Source: Rhypophila decipiens (lineage: Eukaryota; Ascomycota; Sordariomycetes; Sordariales; Naviculisporaceae). Taken from it: DNA of 64,000 nt. Position numbers and translations under genes: made by a program. Location: contig MU858051.1 of the NCBI GenBank assembly GCA_033297075.1, positions 496,001-560,000 of the forward strand. Reading direction: 5' to 3'. This document shows, one piece after another, positions 36,299-48,400 of this stretch. How positions within the stretch are numbered: position 1 is the stretch's first letter; each line of letters starts with the position of its first letter. The notes beneath the pieces are model-generated. The model searched no databases. It was not told the DNA's origin and saw only the letters and a program-made list of their open reading frames with translations.

Positions 36299-36409
36299 GC
36301 CCCCGTAGCTCAGAGGTAGAGCGCGGGTAGCGTTGTTCTGTAGCTTTCTAATGGAGCTTAGAAATTATCAACGCGCCCGAGGCCAGCGGTTCGAATCCGC
36401 TCGGGGGCA
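36299..36409 (+). tRNA. Intron-containing tRNA gene, isotype uncertain
   Basis: Acceptor strands GCCCCCG and CGGGGGC pair perfectly, with discriminator A. The D-arm (GCTC, loop AGAGGTA, GAGC) and T-arm (AGCGG, loop TTCGAAT, CCGCT) are canonical. The anticodon stem can be drawn as CGGGT with GCCCG, with 46 nt between them, implying an intron of about 39 nt. Counting from that stem gives CGT (threonine) at positions 34-36. However, position 33 would be G instead of the near-universal U, so the anticodon and exact splice sites remain unresolved. The inserted segment forms a further 6-bp helix (GCGTTG with CAACGC) stacked on the anticodon stem. Confidence 0.85.
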
Positions 36410-37540
36410 TCTTTTTGGAATTGTATCAAGTTATACCTGAACCATTAAATACGCGAGGAAAGAATAGCTACATAATTATACACATGCCTCTCTGGTTTCT
36501 ACCGCTCTCACTTGTTCTATCACCGTTAAAACCAAAATATATCGAGAACATGGTCGAATTATACACACGTGCCTCCCGAGCACGGCCAACAGTCACCAAA
36601 TCATCTTGACAGGGGATGATGTTCAGGGGGAGGCTTCTACTGCCAAGACCCACGTGCTCAATCCCGAGCACATCATTCAGCAACGCGCTGAACCGCTGCT
36701 GTGAAGCCATTGGGCGATGCAAATTGACATAGACTTCTTGGCGGGCAATGTGTGTGTCGACCATTTGGGCTTCTCTTGGAGTATAAATGGGCGGTCAAAT
36801 CGCTTTTGGGTGAGGGGAACTTATTCTCTCTCTTTTTTTTAAAACTCTGTATCAAACAACATTTTGGCAGCATTGCCGTCGACAACGCAAAGCAACAACA
36901 CCACGAGACTGTTACTTTGATAGTTTCGCTTTCTTTGAGGATTGAGAGATTGAGAAACAGGGCAATCAGAGTTTTGATGGGACGGCCGGTTAGGTAGTAT
37001 AGATAGCGTGTGCAAGTTTAATATTTATTGTTTCCCTACGGAATACGACACCCAACTTCGCAAACAGAGTCCTCAGATGAAGAGGACTTTGTGAGTCGGC
37101 TGTAACGTATTCTGAGCTTTATTTCAGCTTACTTGTTGATGAGAGTGACGGGATTGAGAACCTCGGTCTCGTTCTGTCTTGTCTTGCTTGTATCATACAG
37201 ACGGACAGATAGACGAGAGAACTGCACCTGCCAACCCTTCTTGTCGGTAGTAGGTAGGGAAGGTATGTACACTCGCTGCACTACACTGGGAGACGAGAAA
37301 ACCTGACGTCTGTTTGTCGGCAAGGTCAACCAAATTGGATTGATCCATCAACACCACCTTCTCACTGCCACAAGGTTCGGCTGAGATCTCGATAGTAGCA
37401 CGGCACGATTATCAAGGAGAAGGACAACCAGGCCAAGTCCCACACAAGAAGTCCAGAACTGGAAGCGAAGCACGCAAGACAACAACAACAAAGCAAACCA
37501 GCCAAACGACAGCTAATTACCCAGAGAAACAGAAAAAAAG
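36410..37540. other. Intergenic region upstream of the chromate transporter gene
   Basis: 1.1 kb with the transporter promoter at its right end. A 98-codon minus-strand ORF (36764-36468) has fairly protein-like composition but no ATG-proximal signal, domain or splice site that would support it. The sequence just before the start codon is A-rich. Confidence 0.5.
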
Positions 37541-39547
37541 ATGTCAGGCATCAACCGAAGCGAGTACCTCACTGCCGTTCCGGGCGTGAACTGGACGGTG
37601 CAAAAGATGAAGAAGAAGTGGGCGGCTAATGTCGAGGGTTTGGCCAACACGGTCAAGGAGAATTGGTATCTTGGGTTTACGTCCTTTGGTGGGCCGCCTG
37701 TTCATTTCAAGATTGTGGGTTATTCATCCTGGAAAGTATCTTGAAAGAAAGCAGTTGATATAGATATGCTAACCATGAGATAACACAGTTCCATGACAAG
37801 TTCGTCACCAAGCTGGGTTGGATCGATGAGCAAGTGGTGAGTTTTGCGTTTTTCTTCATTCCTCTACTAGTAATGAGCGTGTGCCCCTTTCTTGTGTTTG
37901 TTTGGAGCACAGACGGAGAAAGGGGGCAGAAGAGAGCAATCACTAACATCAATGAACGAATGACAGTACCAGGAGCTCTTCTCGGTCTGCCAGGCCTTCT
38001 CCGGCCCGGGCAGCACCAAGATGCACTACTGCATCAACCTGATTCACAGTGGATTCATATCTGCCGTCCTGAGTTTCCTGATCTGGAGGTATGTCGCCCA
38101 CACACTCTCACTCTAACCTGCAGCACACGACTTGTCCTCTGACGTGCCTCATAAAAGTCTGCCCGGAGCCCTAGGCATGTTCGGCCTGGCCATAGGAATC
38201 TCCAACATAGGCGACTCCCTCCCGCGACCCGTCTACGCTTTGCTATCAGGCCTCAACGCCGCGACAGTGGGCATCATCGCCCTCGCTGCCGTCCAACTCG
38301 CCCAAAAAGCCATCACCGACAAGCTCACCCGCTCGCTGGTCTTTCTCGGCGCGGCAGCTGGTCTCCTCTACAATGCTCTGTGGTACTTCCCCTTGCTGAT
38401 GTTCATCGCCGGTATTATTTCCGTCGTTCATGACTTTAAATGGCTCCACGGTCCGATTAAGCGAGTCTTTGGGGTGTTTAGCGGTGCTGGTCGGGCCCGA
38501 GGACGCCGCATGTCACGACAAGAAGATGATCAGCAGCCACGTGAGGGTAGTAGTTCTGCCCATGGAGTCATCACCGCGACTGCCACTGCTGCCTCTGGGA
38601 CAGGGTCTCGCAGCAGCGATGGGTTTGAACTATCCCAGCGTGAGACTGGTCGACGACACGATGCCGACGACGAGGAGGACATCACCACTGCTCCTCCTCA
38701 CAACGCACCAGACGAAAAGACGCCCCAAAAACCCTCCTCCGCAGAATCCGAGCCTCGCGTGGTACCCTCATCCCACAACCTTTCGCAACCGTCATCGCAA
38801 AAGCAAATTAACACACCAACCTGGAAAATCGGCCTAACAATCATAATCCTCTTTTTTCTCTCCTTTTTAGCAGTCATGCTCTTGCGGGGCTTACTCCCCG
38901 ACACTATGCGCCCCCTCCTCTACCGCCTCTTTGCAAACATGTACCTAGCCGGCACGATAATCTTTGGCGGCGGGCCCGTCGTGATCCCCCTCTTACGCGA
39001 GTACGTCGTCGCAGAGGGCTGGGTCTCGCCGCGGGACTTTTTGATCGGCCTCGCGCTGATCCAGGGCTTTCCCGGTCCGAATTTCAACTTTGCGGTCTAC
39101 CTCGGGGGCTTGACGGCGATCAACTATTACCGCGGCGATAATAACTCTGGCGGCGCAGGGGAATTGTCGGTGGCTTCCGCGGGAGTGGTGGGGGCTTTGC
39201 TGGGCTACGCTGGGATTTTTTTGCCTGGATTGGTAACGGTCCATGGCACCATGGGAATCTGGAATGCAATCCGCTCGTGGAGGTGGGTCAAGTCTGCGCT
39301 CAGGGGGATTAATGCGGCGGCGGTGGGGTTGATTTATACGGCCGTGTATAGGCTTTGGCAGATTGGCTGGATCGATGAGGGTTTCCAGCAGGGGACTAGT
39401 CTGGCTAATGATCCGTGGTGGGTGGTTGTTACTGCTACGTCTTATGTTGGCGGTTGTTGGTATGGTGTCTCTCCGCCGGTTGCTTGTTTTGTTGGGGCTG
39501 CGTTGGGACTGGTTAGGTATGGGGTTGTTGTTGGGCAGGGGTATTAG
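37541..39547 (+). CDS. ChrA/CHR-family chromate transporter, two-domain
   Basis: Four exons (37541-37714, 37789-37836, 37967-38088, 38158-39547) join in frame to 577 residues. Two homologous CHR halves are visible. The first begins YLGFTSFGGPPVHFKIFHDK with SVCQAFSGPGSTKM. The second, near residue 380, has TIIFGGGPVVIPLLREYV and LALIQGFPGPNFNFAVYLGG. The signature FGG-P-x-x-H/P and Q-x-x-PGP motifs match the CHR family, bacterial versions of which export chromate. Each half contributes several membrane spans; a hydrophilic Ser/Arg/Asp-rich loop of about 130 residues joins them. Substrate in fungi is not settled, with chromate or sulfate-like oxyanions possible. Ten or more spans and a plasma-membrane location are inferred. 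Confidence 0.92.
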
Positions 39548-39849
39548 GCTTTTTGAGGTTTGCTTTGAGCTGGTTGATGGGCATGGACGGAAGGGCAGTA
39601 GTAATAGGGGTAGGGGGGAAGGCTGAAGAAGTCGAGTAGTGGTAGGTGCGGCGTGATAGAAATGTTTGGAGTTGATAGGAAAGATATATGGAGGGGGCAT
39701 GGTTGTTCGGCACGTAATTAGGACAAATAAGTCGCTCGTTATATACATTGGTACCCTTCTGTAATGCCATGTCCAGGTATTATTATATGTACAAAGATCA
39801 ACCCAGACCAACATGCCCAGCAGCATGTTAATGACATGGTCGTCAAACA
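39548..39849. other. Short intergenic region between convergent genes
   Basis: 302 bp between the transporter stop (+) and the methyltransferase stop (-). It should hold both 3' UTRs. No other feature. Confidence 0.5.
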
Positions 39850-41459
39850 TCATACAGTATACAACACGCTGGCATTCCGGTACCAGCTGAGCAGTGGGTT
39901 CTCGCCGCTCTTGGTCTCGGTCAGCTCGATGTCAGCCCAACGGCGCATGTACTCCTCATGAGACAGCACCTTGGTCAGTTTGCCCGTGATGACCTGGTAC
40001 ATGGCCTCCGAGACTGTAAAGTCGGTGGGGAACATGATGTCAAAGTAGCCTTGGTGGACCTGCATTTCATCCCATCATGTTAGCAACAGGATCCATTTCA
40101 TATTTCGAGCAAAGACTAACATACCAAAGGAGTCGTAACCGGCACCGGCCTACGCTGAAACCTCGTCTGCACAATCGGCGCATTCAGACCCGGCACCGCA
40201 TCAGGCAACGAGTGGAAATCACTCGTCAATAACCGATGCGCGGGAAAGTACTTGCCCAGCACATCAAAAAAGTTCATCAGCCGCGTGGGGAGGTACTCTG
40301 GCGCGCTAAGATTCCCCGCAAAGGGTTTTTTCGAAGCCCACCAGCGCCCGACGTTGCTTGTCGGATAAGGAACCTTGTACCGGCCGCCCGTGGCCGCATC
40401 ACGGATGTTGAAGAATCTTGAAACTACCGGGTCCAGCTGGGGTGTGTAAAACTCGAAAAAATCGCCGTCTTCGTTGATCATGACGATCCCTTGCATCGGC
40501 TGCTCCGTCTCGAGGTCGTAGCGGACCACGTCGTGGGCAAAGTTGTCGAATACTTCAAAGGCGAGGAAGAAGCACGGTGAAGGTACCGGTTGGTCCCAGT
40601 CAAAGATGGACTTGTTTATGATTTCTACCTTGTCTGCGTGGCCGCGGTTGGCGGCGTCACGGAGGAGCTGTGAGCTTTGGAGGGTTGCTAGCTGCGAGCT
40701 GATCTCGATGATGTTGTACCGTGTGCGGTTGTAGACCTCGGGCTCGACGTCGCGAATGTAGTCGAGGATGTTCAGCATGAGAGTACCGCGTCCGGCTCCC
40801 ATCTCGTAGAGTATTAGATCGTGGTAGGGGTAAGTGGTGAGCTTGTAGTTGGCCACGAGGTATCGGGCGATGGCCTCGCCGTAGTAGGGGCGGAACAGCT
40901 CGGTGGGCGTGTACCATAGCTGGCGCGTGTCCGAGGGCGATATGGCGTCGAGATCGTCTTCGAACTGGACGTAACGTTTTGATAGAAGAGAGTGGAACTC
41001 TAACTCGTCTTGGAGGTTGGGAAAGTCGAACGGCTCGCCCGGAGTAAAGATGACGACCTGCTTGGAGAAGTAGCCGTAATGTGGGTTGTAGAGGCTGTCC
41101 TCGATGAAATCCCGTAAGAACATCTTGACCCGGCGTGGCCTCTCTTTCGAGTTCCGCAGACCGTCGGCTGTTACCATGGGGTATTTCGAGTACTCGTCTT
41201 TCACGTCTTGCTGGAAGAGGGGCGTCCGTTGCTGCCAATTGCTCTCATTCTTTCGGGCGGTCTCGCTTTTGGCGCCCCGTTGACCACGGGTACCGGTCGT
41301 GTTGTACCGTTGCTGCTGATGTCTATGCTGCTGCTGGAGGTGTGCCCGACGAACATTGTGAAGAGCCGTCGCGAGGGTGGCCAGGTTTCTTCGAGAGTGG
41401 CAGGACGGGTGGTGTCGGAATAGCTGCTTGAAGAGCTGGTTGACAACGGGCGAGTCCAT
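39850..41459 (-). CDS. NDUFAF7/MidA-type SAM-dependent methyltransferase, mitochondrial
   Basis: Two minus-strand exons (41459-40125, 40059-39850) join in frame to 514 residues. The first 60 residues are rich in Arg, His and Gln (CHSRRNLATLATALHNVRRA), consistent with a mitochondrial presequence. The DUF185/MidA fold follows: FIEDSLYNPHYGYFSKQVVI near 117, the SAM-binding loop YEMGAGRGTLMLNIL near 217-231, and FFLAFEVFDNFAHDVVRYD near 296-314. NDUFAF7 dimethylates an arginine of the NDUFS2 subunit during complex I assembly. The fungal protein has insertions relative to that family, so the same substrate is plausible but not shown. The gene overlaps nothing and is convergent with the chromate transporter. 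Confidence 0.85.
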
Positions 41460-42049
41460 GATGGATAGCTATTGTAATCGATCAATTCGCGATAGGCTGC
41501 CCAGTTAACTCGATATTTATTCCAGTTTCGTCTCGGCCAGAGTCCCAAGCCTCGATTGCAGATTCAATCTCGTCCTTGGCTGGACCGTGGACCCTGACCT
41601 TTGCTTGCTGTTGTGGGGTTGCTCGAAGGGAGTGAATGACAAAGGTGGAGGTCGGTACATTTTGCGACTGGCCCGAGCTTCCTTCCCGTTCGGGTGTCGC
41701 GTGGTCGGCGAGAGCCCTTAACACCGCAGAAGAACCGGAGTTCGGTGTGGTGGAGCGCCGTTGAGGCTCACTAAAGCGACAGGGGTCTTGGACTGGTCTC
41801 GGCCCTCTCGGGGAGGCAAGAAGACTTCTTGGTGCATGACATCAGTGTCAACTTTTTTCAATTGAGTTCGAGATCTTTTATTCATCACCTTCACTTGACC
41901 TGAAGTTTTTACACTTGAGATATTTTTCACAATCCGTACTCCCGGATAATTCAATCTCAACTTTGACTCATAAATCTAGCTCTTGCAAAGAGAAATAAAT
42001 AGGTAGCCATGATCTGTCGGTAACACTCACACCACACGCCTACATCACC
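41460..42049. promoter_or_regulatory. Divergent promoter region of the methyltransferase and cysteine-synthase-like genes
   Basis: 590 bp between divergent start codons. Two 80-codon minus-strand ORFs (41724-41482, 41960-41718) fall here, in different frames and without splice signals joining them to the methyltransferase. I regard them as chance. Confidence 0.45.
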
Positions 42050-43468
42050 ATGTCGTTGAGCGACCATCCCAAGGCCTACGGCACGGCCGCCCTGACAGCG
42101 GCCTTTGCAGCAGGCATCCTCGTCACCCTAGGCTTCAAAGACTTCTACCCAGATCTAGAACGGCGCTACCAACTGCAACGAAAGGAAAACAAGCCGAGGA
42201 CATCAACCTCCGACTCGCGCCGAAGAAGCAGCGTATTCTTCGGCGGCGGCGGTCCAGTCTTCCTCGAAGACCATGATACGCCTGAAACCACCCCCTCCAT
42301 TGTGGACGGCATAGAAGGCTGCATCGGCAACACCCCTCTCATCCGAATAAAGTCCCTCTCCGAAGCAACAGGGTGCGACATCCTAGCCAAGGCGGAATTC
42401 CTCAACGGCGCAGGCATGTCGCCCAAAGATCGCGTAGCCCTCAACATGATCCAAAAAGCCGAAGAGCAAGGCCTCCTCGTCCCCGGGCGAGGCGACACCA
42501 TCTACGAAGGCACAGTAGGCAGCACAGGCATCTCCCTCGCCACTCTGGCAAAGGCACGAGGCTACCACGCCCACATCTGCATGCCATCCGACCAATCCTC
42601 GGAAAAGGTCGACCTCCTCCACCACCTAGGCGCAACAGTAGAACGTGTAACCCCCGCGCCCATAGTCGACCCAAACCACTACGTCAACATTGCCCGCCGC
42701 CGAGCAGCCGAACACAACGCGTCCTCGGAAACCCCATCGCGAGGCTTCTTCGCCGACCAGTTCGAAAGCGAGGCCAACTACGAAGCACACATGCTAACCA
42801 CCGGCCCAGAAATCTACGCCCAGACGGGGGGCAAAATCGACGCTTTTGTCGCGGGCGCCGGCACAGGCGGGACCTTATCAGGCGTAACAAGGTACCTCAA
42901 GGTCGAAAAACAGCTAACCAACCTCCGGGCAGTCCTCGCCGACCCGTACGGATCAGGCGGATACAATCGCATCCGTAGCGGGGTCATGTACAGCCCTACC
43001 GAGAAAGAAGGAACCCGTCGTAGATCACAGGTTGATTCTATAGTAGAGGGGATAGGCATCAACCGCGTGACGTTGAACTGGAAGGCCGGGGAAAAGTTCG
43101 TTGACGATGCGGTAAGGGTTACCGACGAACAGGCGTGTAGAATGGCAAGGTGGCTGGTGCAGCATGATGGGATTTTTGTGGGAAGTTCCTCGGCTGTGAA
43201 TTGTGTTGCCGCTGTTGTTACTGCGCTGGGCATGCCCAGGGGGAGTGTCGTCGTTACAGTGCTATGTGATCCGGGCATGAGGCACTTGAGTAAATTTTAT
43301 AAAAGGGTTAAGGATTTGGGTCTGGAGGAGAATGAGGAGGAGGAGAGCAAGCATGTTGTTGTTGCGGACAAGAATAATGAGGGGGATTTGGTTGCTTCGT
43401 TGGGGATCGAGGAGGCGTTGAAGGTTAAGAGGAGGGGAGGGGGACGAAGCAGGGAGGAAGAGGAATAG
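42050..43468 (+). CDS. mcy1: Cysteine-synthase-like PLP enzyme, membrane-anchored (Mcy1 type)
   Basis: A single exon of 472 codons. An N-terminal hydrophobic segment (about residues 10-28, YGTAALTAAFAAGILVTLGF) is followed by a linker. The beta-family PLP fold starts near residue 85 (GIEGCIGNTPLIRI). The PLP lysine is about Lys126 in MSPKDRVALNMI. The substrate loop EGTVGSTGISLA is near 153-164 and the phosphate-binding loop GAGTGGTLSG near 269-278. Yeast Mcy1 (YGR012w) has the same architecture: a cysteine-synthase-like protein on the mitochondrial outer membrane. Whether it makes cysteine is unproved, and the GAGMSPKDR motif differs from the usual PGGSVKDR. The acidic C-terminal tail (after residue 425) is Glu/Lys-rich. 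Confidence 0.88.
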   Translation: MSLSDHPKAYGTAALTAAFAAGILVTLGFKDFYPDLERRYQLQRKENKPRTSTSDSRRRSSVFFGGGGPVFLEDHDTPETTPSIVDGIEGCIGNTPLIRIKSLSEATGCDILAKAEFLNGAGMSPKDRVALNMIQKAEEQGLLVPGRGDTIYEGTVGSTGISLATLAKARGYHAHICMPSDQSSEKVDLLHHLGATVERVTPAPIVDPNHYVNIARRRAAEHNASSETPSRGFFADQFESEANYEAHMLTTGPEIYAQTGGKIDAFVAGAGTGGTLSGVTRYLKVEKQLTNLRAVLADPYGSGGYNRIRSGVMYSPTEKEGTRRRSQVDSIVEGIGINRVTLNWKAGEKFVDDAVRVTDEQACRMARWLVQHDGIFVGSSSAVNCVAAVVTALGMPRGSVVVTVLCDPGMRHLSKFYKRVKDLGLEENEEEESKHVVVADKNNEGDLVASLGIEEALKVKRRGGGRSREEEE

Positions 43469-44432
43469 GGGTATGGAGGGAAGCAGCAGGGTCAGAAGGT
43501 GGTGAAAGGGATGGCTTGCTGATCAGCCAGGGGCCACCAAGTATATCTCTCCCTAGGGCTGCTGCCCACTGGAAGAAGTACAGGCCCAAGCTTATAGGGA
43601 CCGTTGTTGCATTGGGAATAGAGCAAGCGGTGAGCGAACAAATGATATTATCTCAGGCAAACAGAAAACATTTGGTCTCTTTTTCTCAGCAGTTTTCATC
43701 GTTGCAAAGCTTTGTTCAGGGCGCTGAATATTCAGGCAGGCCTTTATTCCACTCTAATCAAGACATCTAGCCTAGTATGTTGATATTCCAACTACAACCT
43801 ACCGGGCCCTCATCTCAGGTCCCCCATGAGATATGGCAAGGTCCAGACTCGGATGACAAGGACAGCCGTCACTTGGAGCAGGGGCTTGTTGCTCATGACC
43901 ACGAGAGTGGATATGAAAGAAAATACAAGACACAAGGGATATACACCAGGTTGCACGTATTTAGGGAGGGACCCATATTCCCAAATCTCTAGTGTCCAAG
44001 TTACACGCACAAGTTATCCAGTCGCCATGCAGTGATGGAACTGACTCGTGCCCGGTAACATCGGCCATGTTTCGCAAGTTACAGGATTTGACTTGCCTTA
44101 CCAACTTCATTTTGTTCACCTTTTCAAAACCGACTACCTACACCAGAGCAGAAGAAACGACAGTCCATTTGTACAAAGCACCGCGGAATTATACCAACAA
44201 CGAGAAGAGACGAGAAAGATACAAGTCATTATTAACTCCTGACTCTCTTTCAGGGAAGGGATGAAGGGCGGGTATATCCATGCTAAACCGGTACCAATGA
44301 GCCTAATAGCGGACGTAGGAGACGACAAACAACAAGATAATTAGAAAGCCATACAAGAGAGAACTACAACAGGAACGAACAATCGGTCTTCTCCCAGCAA
44401 AAACGGCCGGCCGACGGTATCCTCCTAATCCC
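43469..44432. other. Intergenic region between convergent genes
   Basis: 960 bp containing the 3' UTRs of the Mcy1-like (+) and FAR-17a/AIG1-like (-) genes. Overlapping short ORFs on both strands are not supported. Confidence 0.5.
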
Positions 44433-45428
44433 TTACTTGGACGCCATATGCGCCGCCGACATCTCGACATCAACCACCTCAGCGTGCTTATTCCTCGCCG
44501 AGAACCTGCCCGTCTTGCCCAGCTTCTTCTCGGTAACAAACTTCCTCAGCCAGATCAAGCCCCAAACGATGCCGAAAATAACAGCTGCGCCGATCGCGAT
44601 TCCACACACGTACGCCGCCACTTTAGCCCCTTGCTTAGCGGGGTTAAGAAAGTTGTAAGGGTACTGTCCTGTCCTCGCGCCCTTGATATACGCCACTCCC
44701 AGATACAGCGCCAGAATCAGGACCAGCCATATGACATGCACCACCGGGGGCGTATCGGTACGAGGGATAAAGATCTCGAAGACGGCGAATCCGAGGTTCA
44801 TGGCGTGCTTGGAGACATTGCTCCAGAGCTCAAAGGTCGAGGGGTATGGCGTGCCATTAAACAGCATGACCCAGTAGACGATGGTCACGATAAACGGGAA
44901 CGTGGTGATGGTCGTGTACAGAGTCGAGTGGAGGGCCTGGAGAGGGCGGGGGAACCGGTCGAGAAGAGGAACGCCAGTCTTCGCATAGGTGAAGGTGTGG
45001 ATCGACGAGACGAGGAAGTAGAAGCCAATTCCCCAGTACGTCAGCACGGTAAAGTAGCTGAACGACTCGTTCGAATTCTTGCAGCCTTCATCATCTGCGA
45101 CGCATTGGAATATCAACTCGAAGACGAGAGTGGTAAAGATGTAAAGACACTATTGTTGCCGACATGTTAGCCGATTGTAAGAATGCCTGTGCGTTTGCAT
45201 ATGCCATGTGCATCAACGGGGGAGGTGCGCAAATCTAGAAAAGTCTAGATGCGGGTGTGGTGGTAGCCGAGTTCGTAGCGCTGGATTGGGCTTCGCGAAA
45301 GGACAGAAACGTACGAATAGGGCTCTGAGGGAGAAGAGCAGCCAAGGCGAGAGGAGCCAGGAAGTCTCGAATCGATGCGAGGGATCCCAGGCGTCCGTGC
45401 CAAAGGCAAAAGCCCGTCTTTGACGCAT
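44433..45428 (-). CDS. FAR-17a/AIG1-like multi-pass membrane protein
   Basis: Two minus-strand exons (45428-45315, 45149-44433) join in frame to 276 residues. Five to six hydrophobic segments are visible, in order: WLLSPWLLFSLRALFCLYIF, FTVLTYWGIGFYFLVSSIHT, TITTFPFIVTIVYWVMLFN, HVIWLVLILALYLGVAYI and VCGIAIGAAVIFGIVWGLIW. The block YWVMLFNGTPYPSTFELWSN and the histidine in NVSKHAMNLGF fit the AIG1/ADTRP family. In that family a conserved Thr and His are catalytic for hydrolysis of fatty-acid esters of hydroxy fatty acids. The substrate in fungi is unknown. The C-terminus is a short basic cytosolic tail. Confidence 0.85.
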
Positions 45429-48400
45429 CGTGATTGACCTAGGTGAAGGTATTTGCCTGATTGAAGGCGATCGAGGACGAGGAAAGGGATTGGTCCCGGA
45501 GGGGAGGTGTTGGCTTTTTTCTAATCCAAACTTCGCAAGGGAATAGGAACCGGCATTAATCGTGATGGAGCTGACGTAGCATTCCAGGATCTGGGCACGT
45601 TTGGCTCGTTTGAGAAGGAGCGAGGCTTATGCTAGCGTGTTGGACGGCTTAGAGTTACGGCGCAGCTCACCACGTGAATTCCCGTTCCGGCTTTCAGCTG
45701 GTTTTCAGCTCCGGCGGGGTAAATGAGGCGAACCCGGTCCGGGGCTCGGACTGCTGAAATGGAAACCGGTGAGATTGCAGATTCGTTGTTCTACGAGCCC
45801 GGTGACGAGTTGACAATGAATAACGATATGGAAGGACTCCGCTGAGGCTCAGTTTGTCGATCACTGGGTGTCTCGCATCTGCGTTGCAATCGTACCTTCC
45901 GGCCGTTGACAATGATAGAAGGGCCGTTAAGAGCGGAGGGGACCACCCAGTAGCCTCCTGCCAAGTCATGCCTTCCTGCTCGTGACCAGACTACTACTAG
46001 TACTCGGGACTGCCGTGGTCATCAATCGTCGCTTGCCTGTCCCAAGTGGTGTCCTCCATTATGAGGACGCGTGGATTCTTCATGATGGACTTGGTAATCT
46101 GACGACATACAGCCAGGCGATGTTTGACGATGGGTATGCCGGTGTCGTGAGCGGTGAAATCCCGGTGGGCGGCAATTTTGGAGGGGCATGGAGAGAACAC
46201 ACCGGGCAAATGCTTCTCACCACACCGCCACACCCTCCTGCCGCCTTCCGTCTTGCTATCCTATATCACCAGAAGCGTCTCTTATCCAATCAACCACTCA
46301 GGAAGGTGCAATGTGACTGAAGTAATGGTATCGCTGGTCACGCTTCTTTTGGTGTGCTGTGTAGGTACCCGTACCTATCAGAGTGTTCATGCCAAGCATT
46401 TCCATCCATGGTACGGCCCCTCAAAATGGCCATATAAATTCCCTTGCCTAGCTGTGGTTACCATCCGTGGCCATCTATATGGGCTATAACAGTATAACCC
46501 ATCATCCCACTTTGTTTGGTTCTGGATTGCGGGAAGAATATTACACCAAATCTTTACCTGGGTGAAGATTATCCCCGAACGACGGCCTTCCACTGGTTCC
46601 TATGCCGACACGTGGGAATCGTCAGCTTAGCCACGCCTTATCAGCCCAGTGCCATTGGGGAACGGGTTCTTGTCAGACTCAGCAGAGCAGCCATCGTCAT
46701 TGGCCCAACAGGACATTGTGACTTTCCAGAAGCTCAGATTGCGCAACCCTCATGATACCCTCCGGCCAGACCAATGACCATCCAAGAGCTCTATTTCGTC
46801 CGCTGCTGGTCGCAATTGAATGTGCGAGAAGTGGTTGTGAATTGAAATCAAAGCCCGGGGGAAAAGGGGCTTTATCGAACTGAAGTCACCAGGAGACGGG
46901 AGAGAACCGAAGAAGTGGAACTCCTTGCAAAGAAAATGGTGCGCTGCACTGTCCGTGCAGTACCCGTAGCCGCTCTCCCCTTTTTTGCTCCTTTCCCCTG
47001 GACAAAAGCGGTCCAACCTGCTGGAGTCCCATCCCATCTCAGAAGAAATCTGTATGCCAAGAGCAAACCAGTCGCTCACAGGGTGCCTTTGTACCCCTGT
47101 TGGACGGCCCCGTTGGAGTTCTACCCAAGCCAAGCGGGGTCATCACCGCCAGAAAACCTGGAGAATCTGTCGGTCTGCGGGCTGTTGAGAATTTCCGGGA
47201 TTTCTTCAACTGGTTTGCAATTGCTTCTTCTTACCCGGATTTAATATTCTTGGGGCTATTCTGCCGCGCCGGGATTCATCTATTTGAGCTGTCAACCATA
47301 TCTTATGGAATCTTTAAAGCTTGTGAGTCCCGCTCACATGCCGATTGATATGCCAACGTCCTATCGAATCTTTATTATTCCCCTATTCGATAGCGCATGT
47401 CCTCTCCACCCCCGCGTACGGCTGGCCTGCGTTGGTGGTAGCGGCAGCTTATTTGCGCGGTGGGAAGCCAATAAATATCCCACCTGCAGGACAAGTGCAA
47501 ATCATTCTTTGCTCGACCTTTTCCAGCAAGATATGGACAGGATCCGAGCGCTCACTAGCCATGTCAGTCATTCTGTGAAAGTGGAGGGAGAATAGCAATT
47601 GTTTACACATGGAAGATATATTGATGGATATTTGACCTTTACATGAGCGGCCGTATCTTGCCGTCGCCTTGACTTGCCGATTGACCCGCCGCGATATCTC
47701 GCTCATCTCACTGCTTTTACTCAGACCCCGTATGGTGAATTCGGCGAGGTTCCCGGTAGTATTGTAATTACGCGATCGTGACATCTGATGGTACCTGAGA
47801 AACGGCGAGAGGGGCGTGAATGTTCCATCCGTGGCTCTGGAAGGATTGGAAATGGAGTCGCCGTGTCACCTGTCCATGACAGGCACAGCACCGGCCTTGC
47901 GCTCGTTTGCTGACCTTGTCTGAAAATGATAAAGATTCATCAATGATGATTGAGGGACCCATCTAGATCTCGCTCGTCCACTTCTACTCTCCGCGCGCTG
48001 TGACGCTGTCAACATTAGAGTTGTTAAACGTAATAACCACCTGGGGGTACCTAACCAAATTCTCATCAGGAACACTACCCAATAATGAACCATCGCCACT
48101 GTCCCTGTCCCTGACCGTCCAGGGGAAATGCTGCCCGTGGCGCCGTGGTCGGTGTGTGCACTGCATCGGATTGCATGGGGTCCCAAGCCATCTCGACATG
48201 TTGGAAAGGGGCACTCACAGACCTGAATGGCTGGACCCCCTCGCTATCACTGCAGCGTGCAGTCTGCAAGTGCTGCTGCTGGCAGGTCAGCCATCTCCAT
48301 CCTTCCAGGGGACCAGTGGATGCTCGGGTCCAATGGTCCAGAAGAATTCAATAGACTGGGCTGGTTTTCCTTTTCTTCTCCAGGACAACGCCAACTCCTC

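Noticed and set aside
36468..36764. 98-codon minus-strand ORF with protein-like composition
   Set aside because: No recognised family, next to a tRNA, no splice or promoter evidence; kept only as a note in the intergenic entry.
41482..41960. Two 80-codon minus-strand ORFs upstream of the methyltransferase
   Set aside because: They are in different frames and cannot be spliced cleanly to each other or to the downstream gene.
45982..46320. 112-codon plus-strand ORF beginning with a hydrophobic stretch
   Set aside because: It begins at GTG rather than ATG and has no further secretory or domain features.
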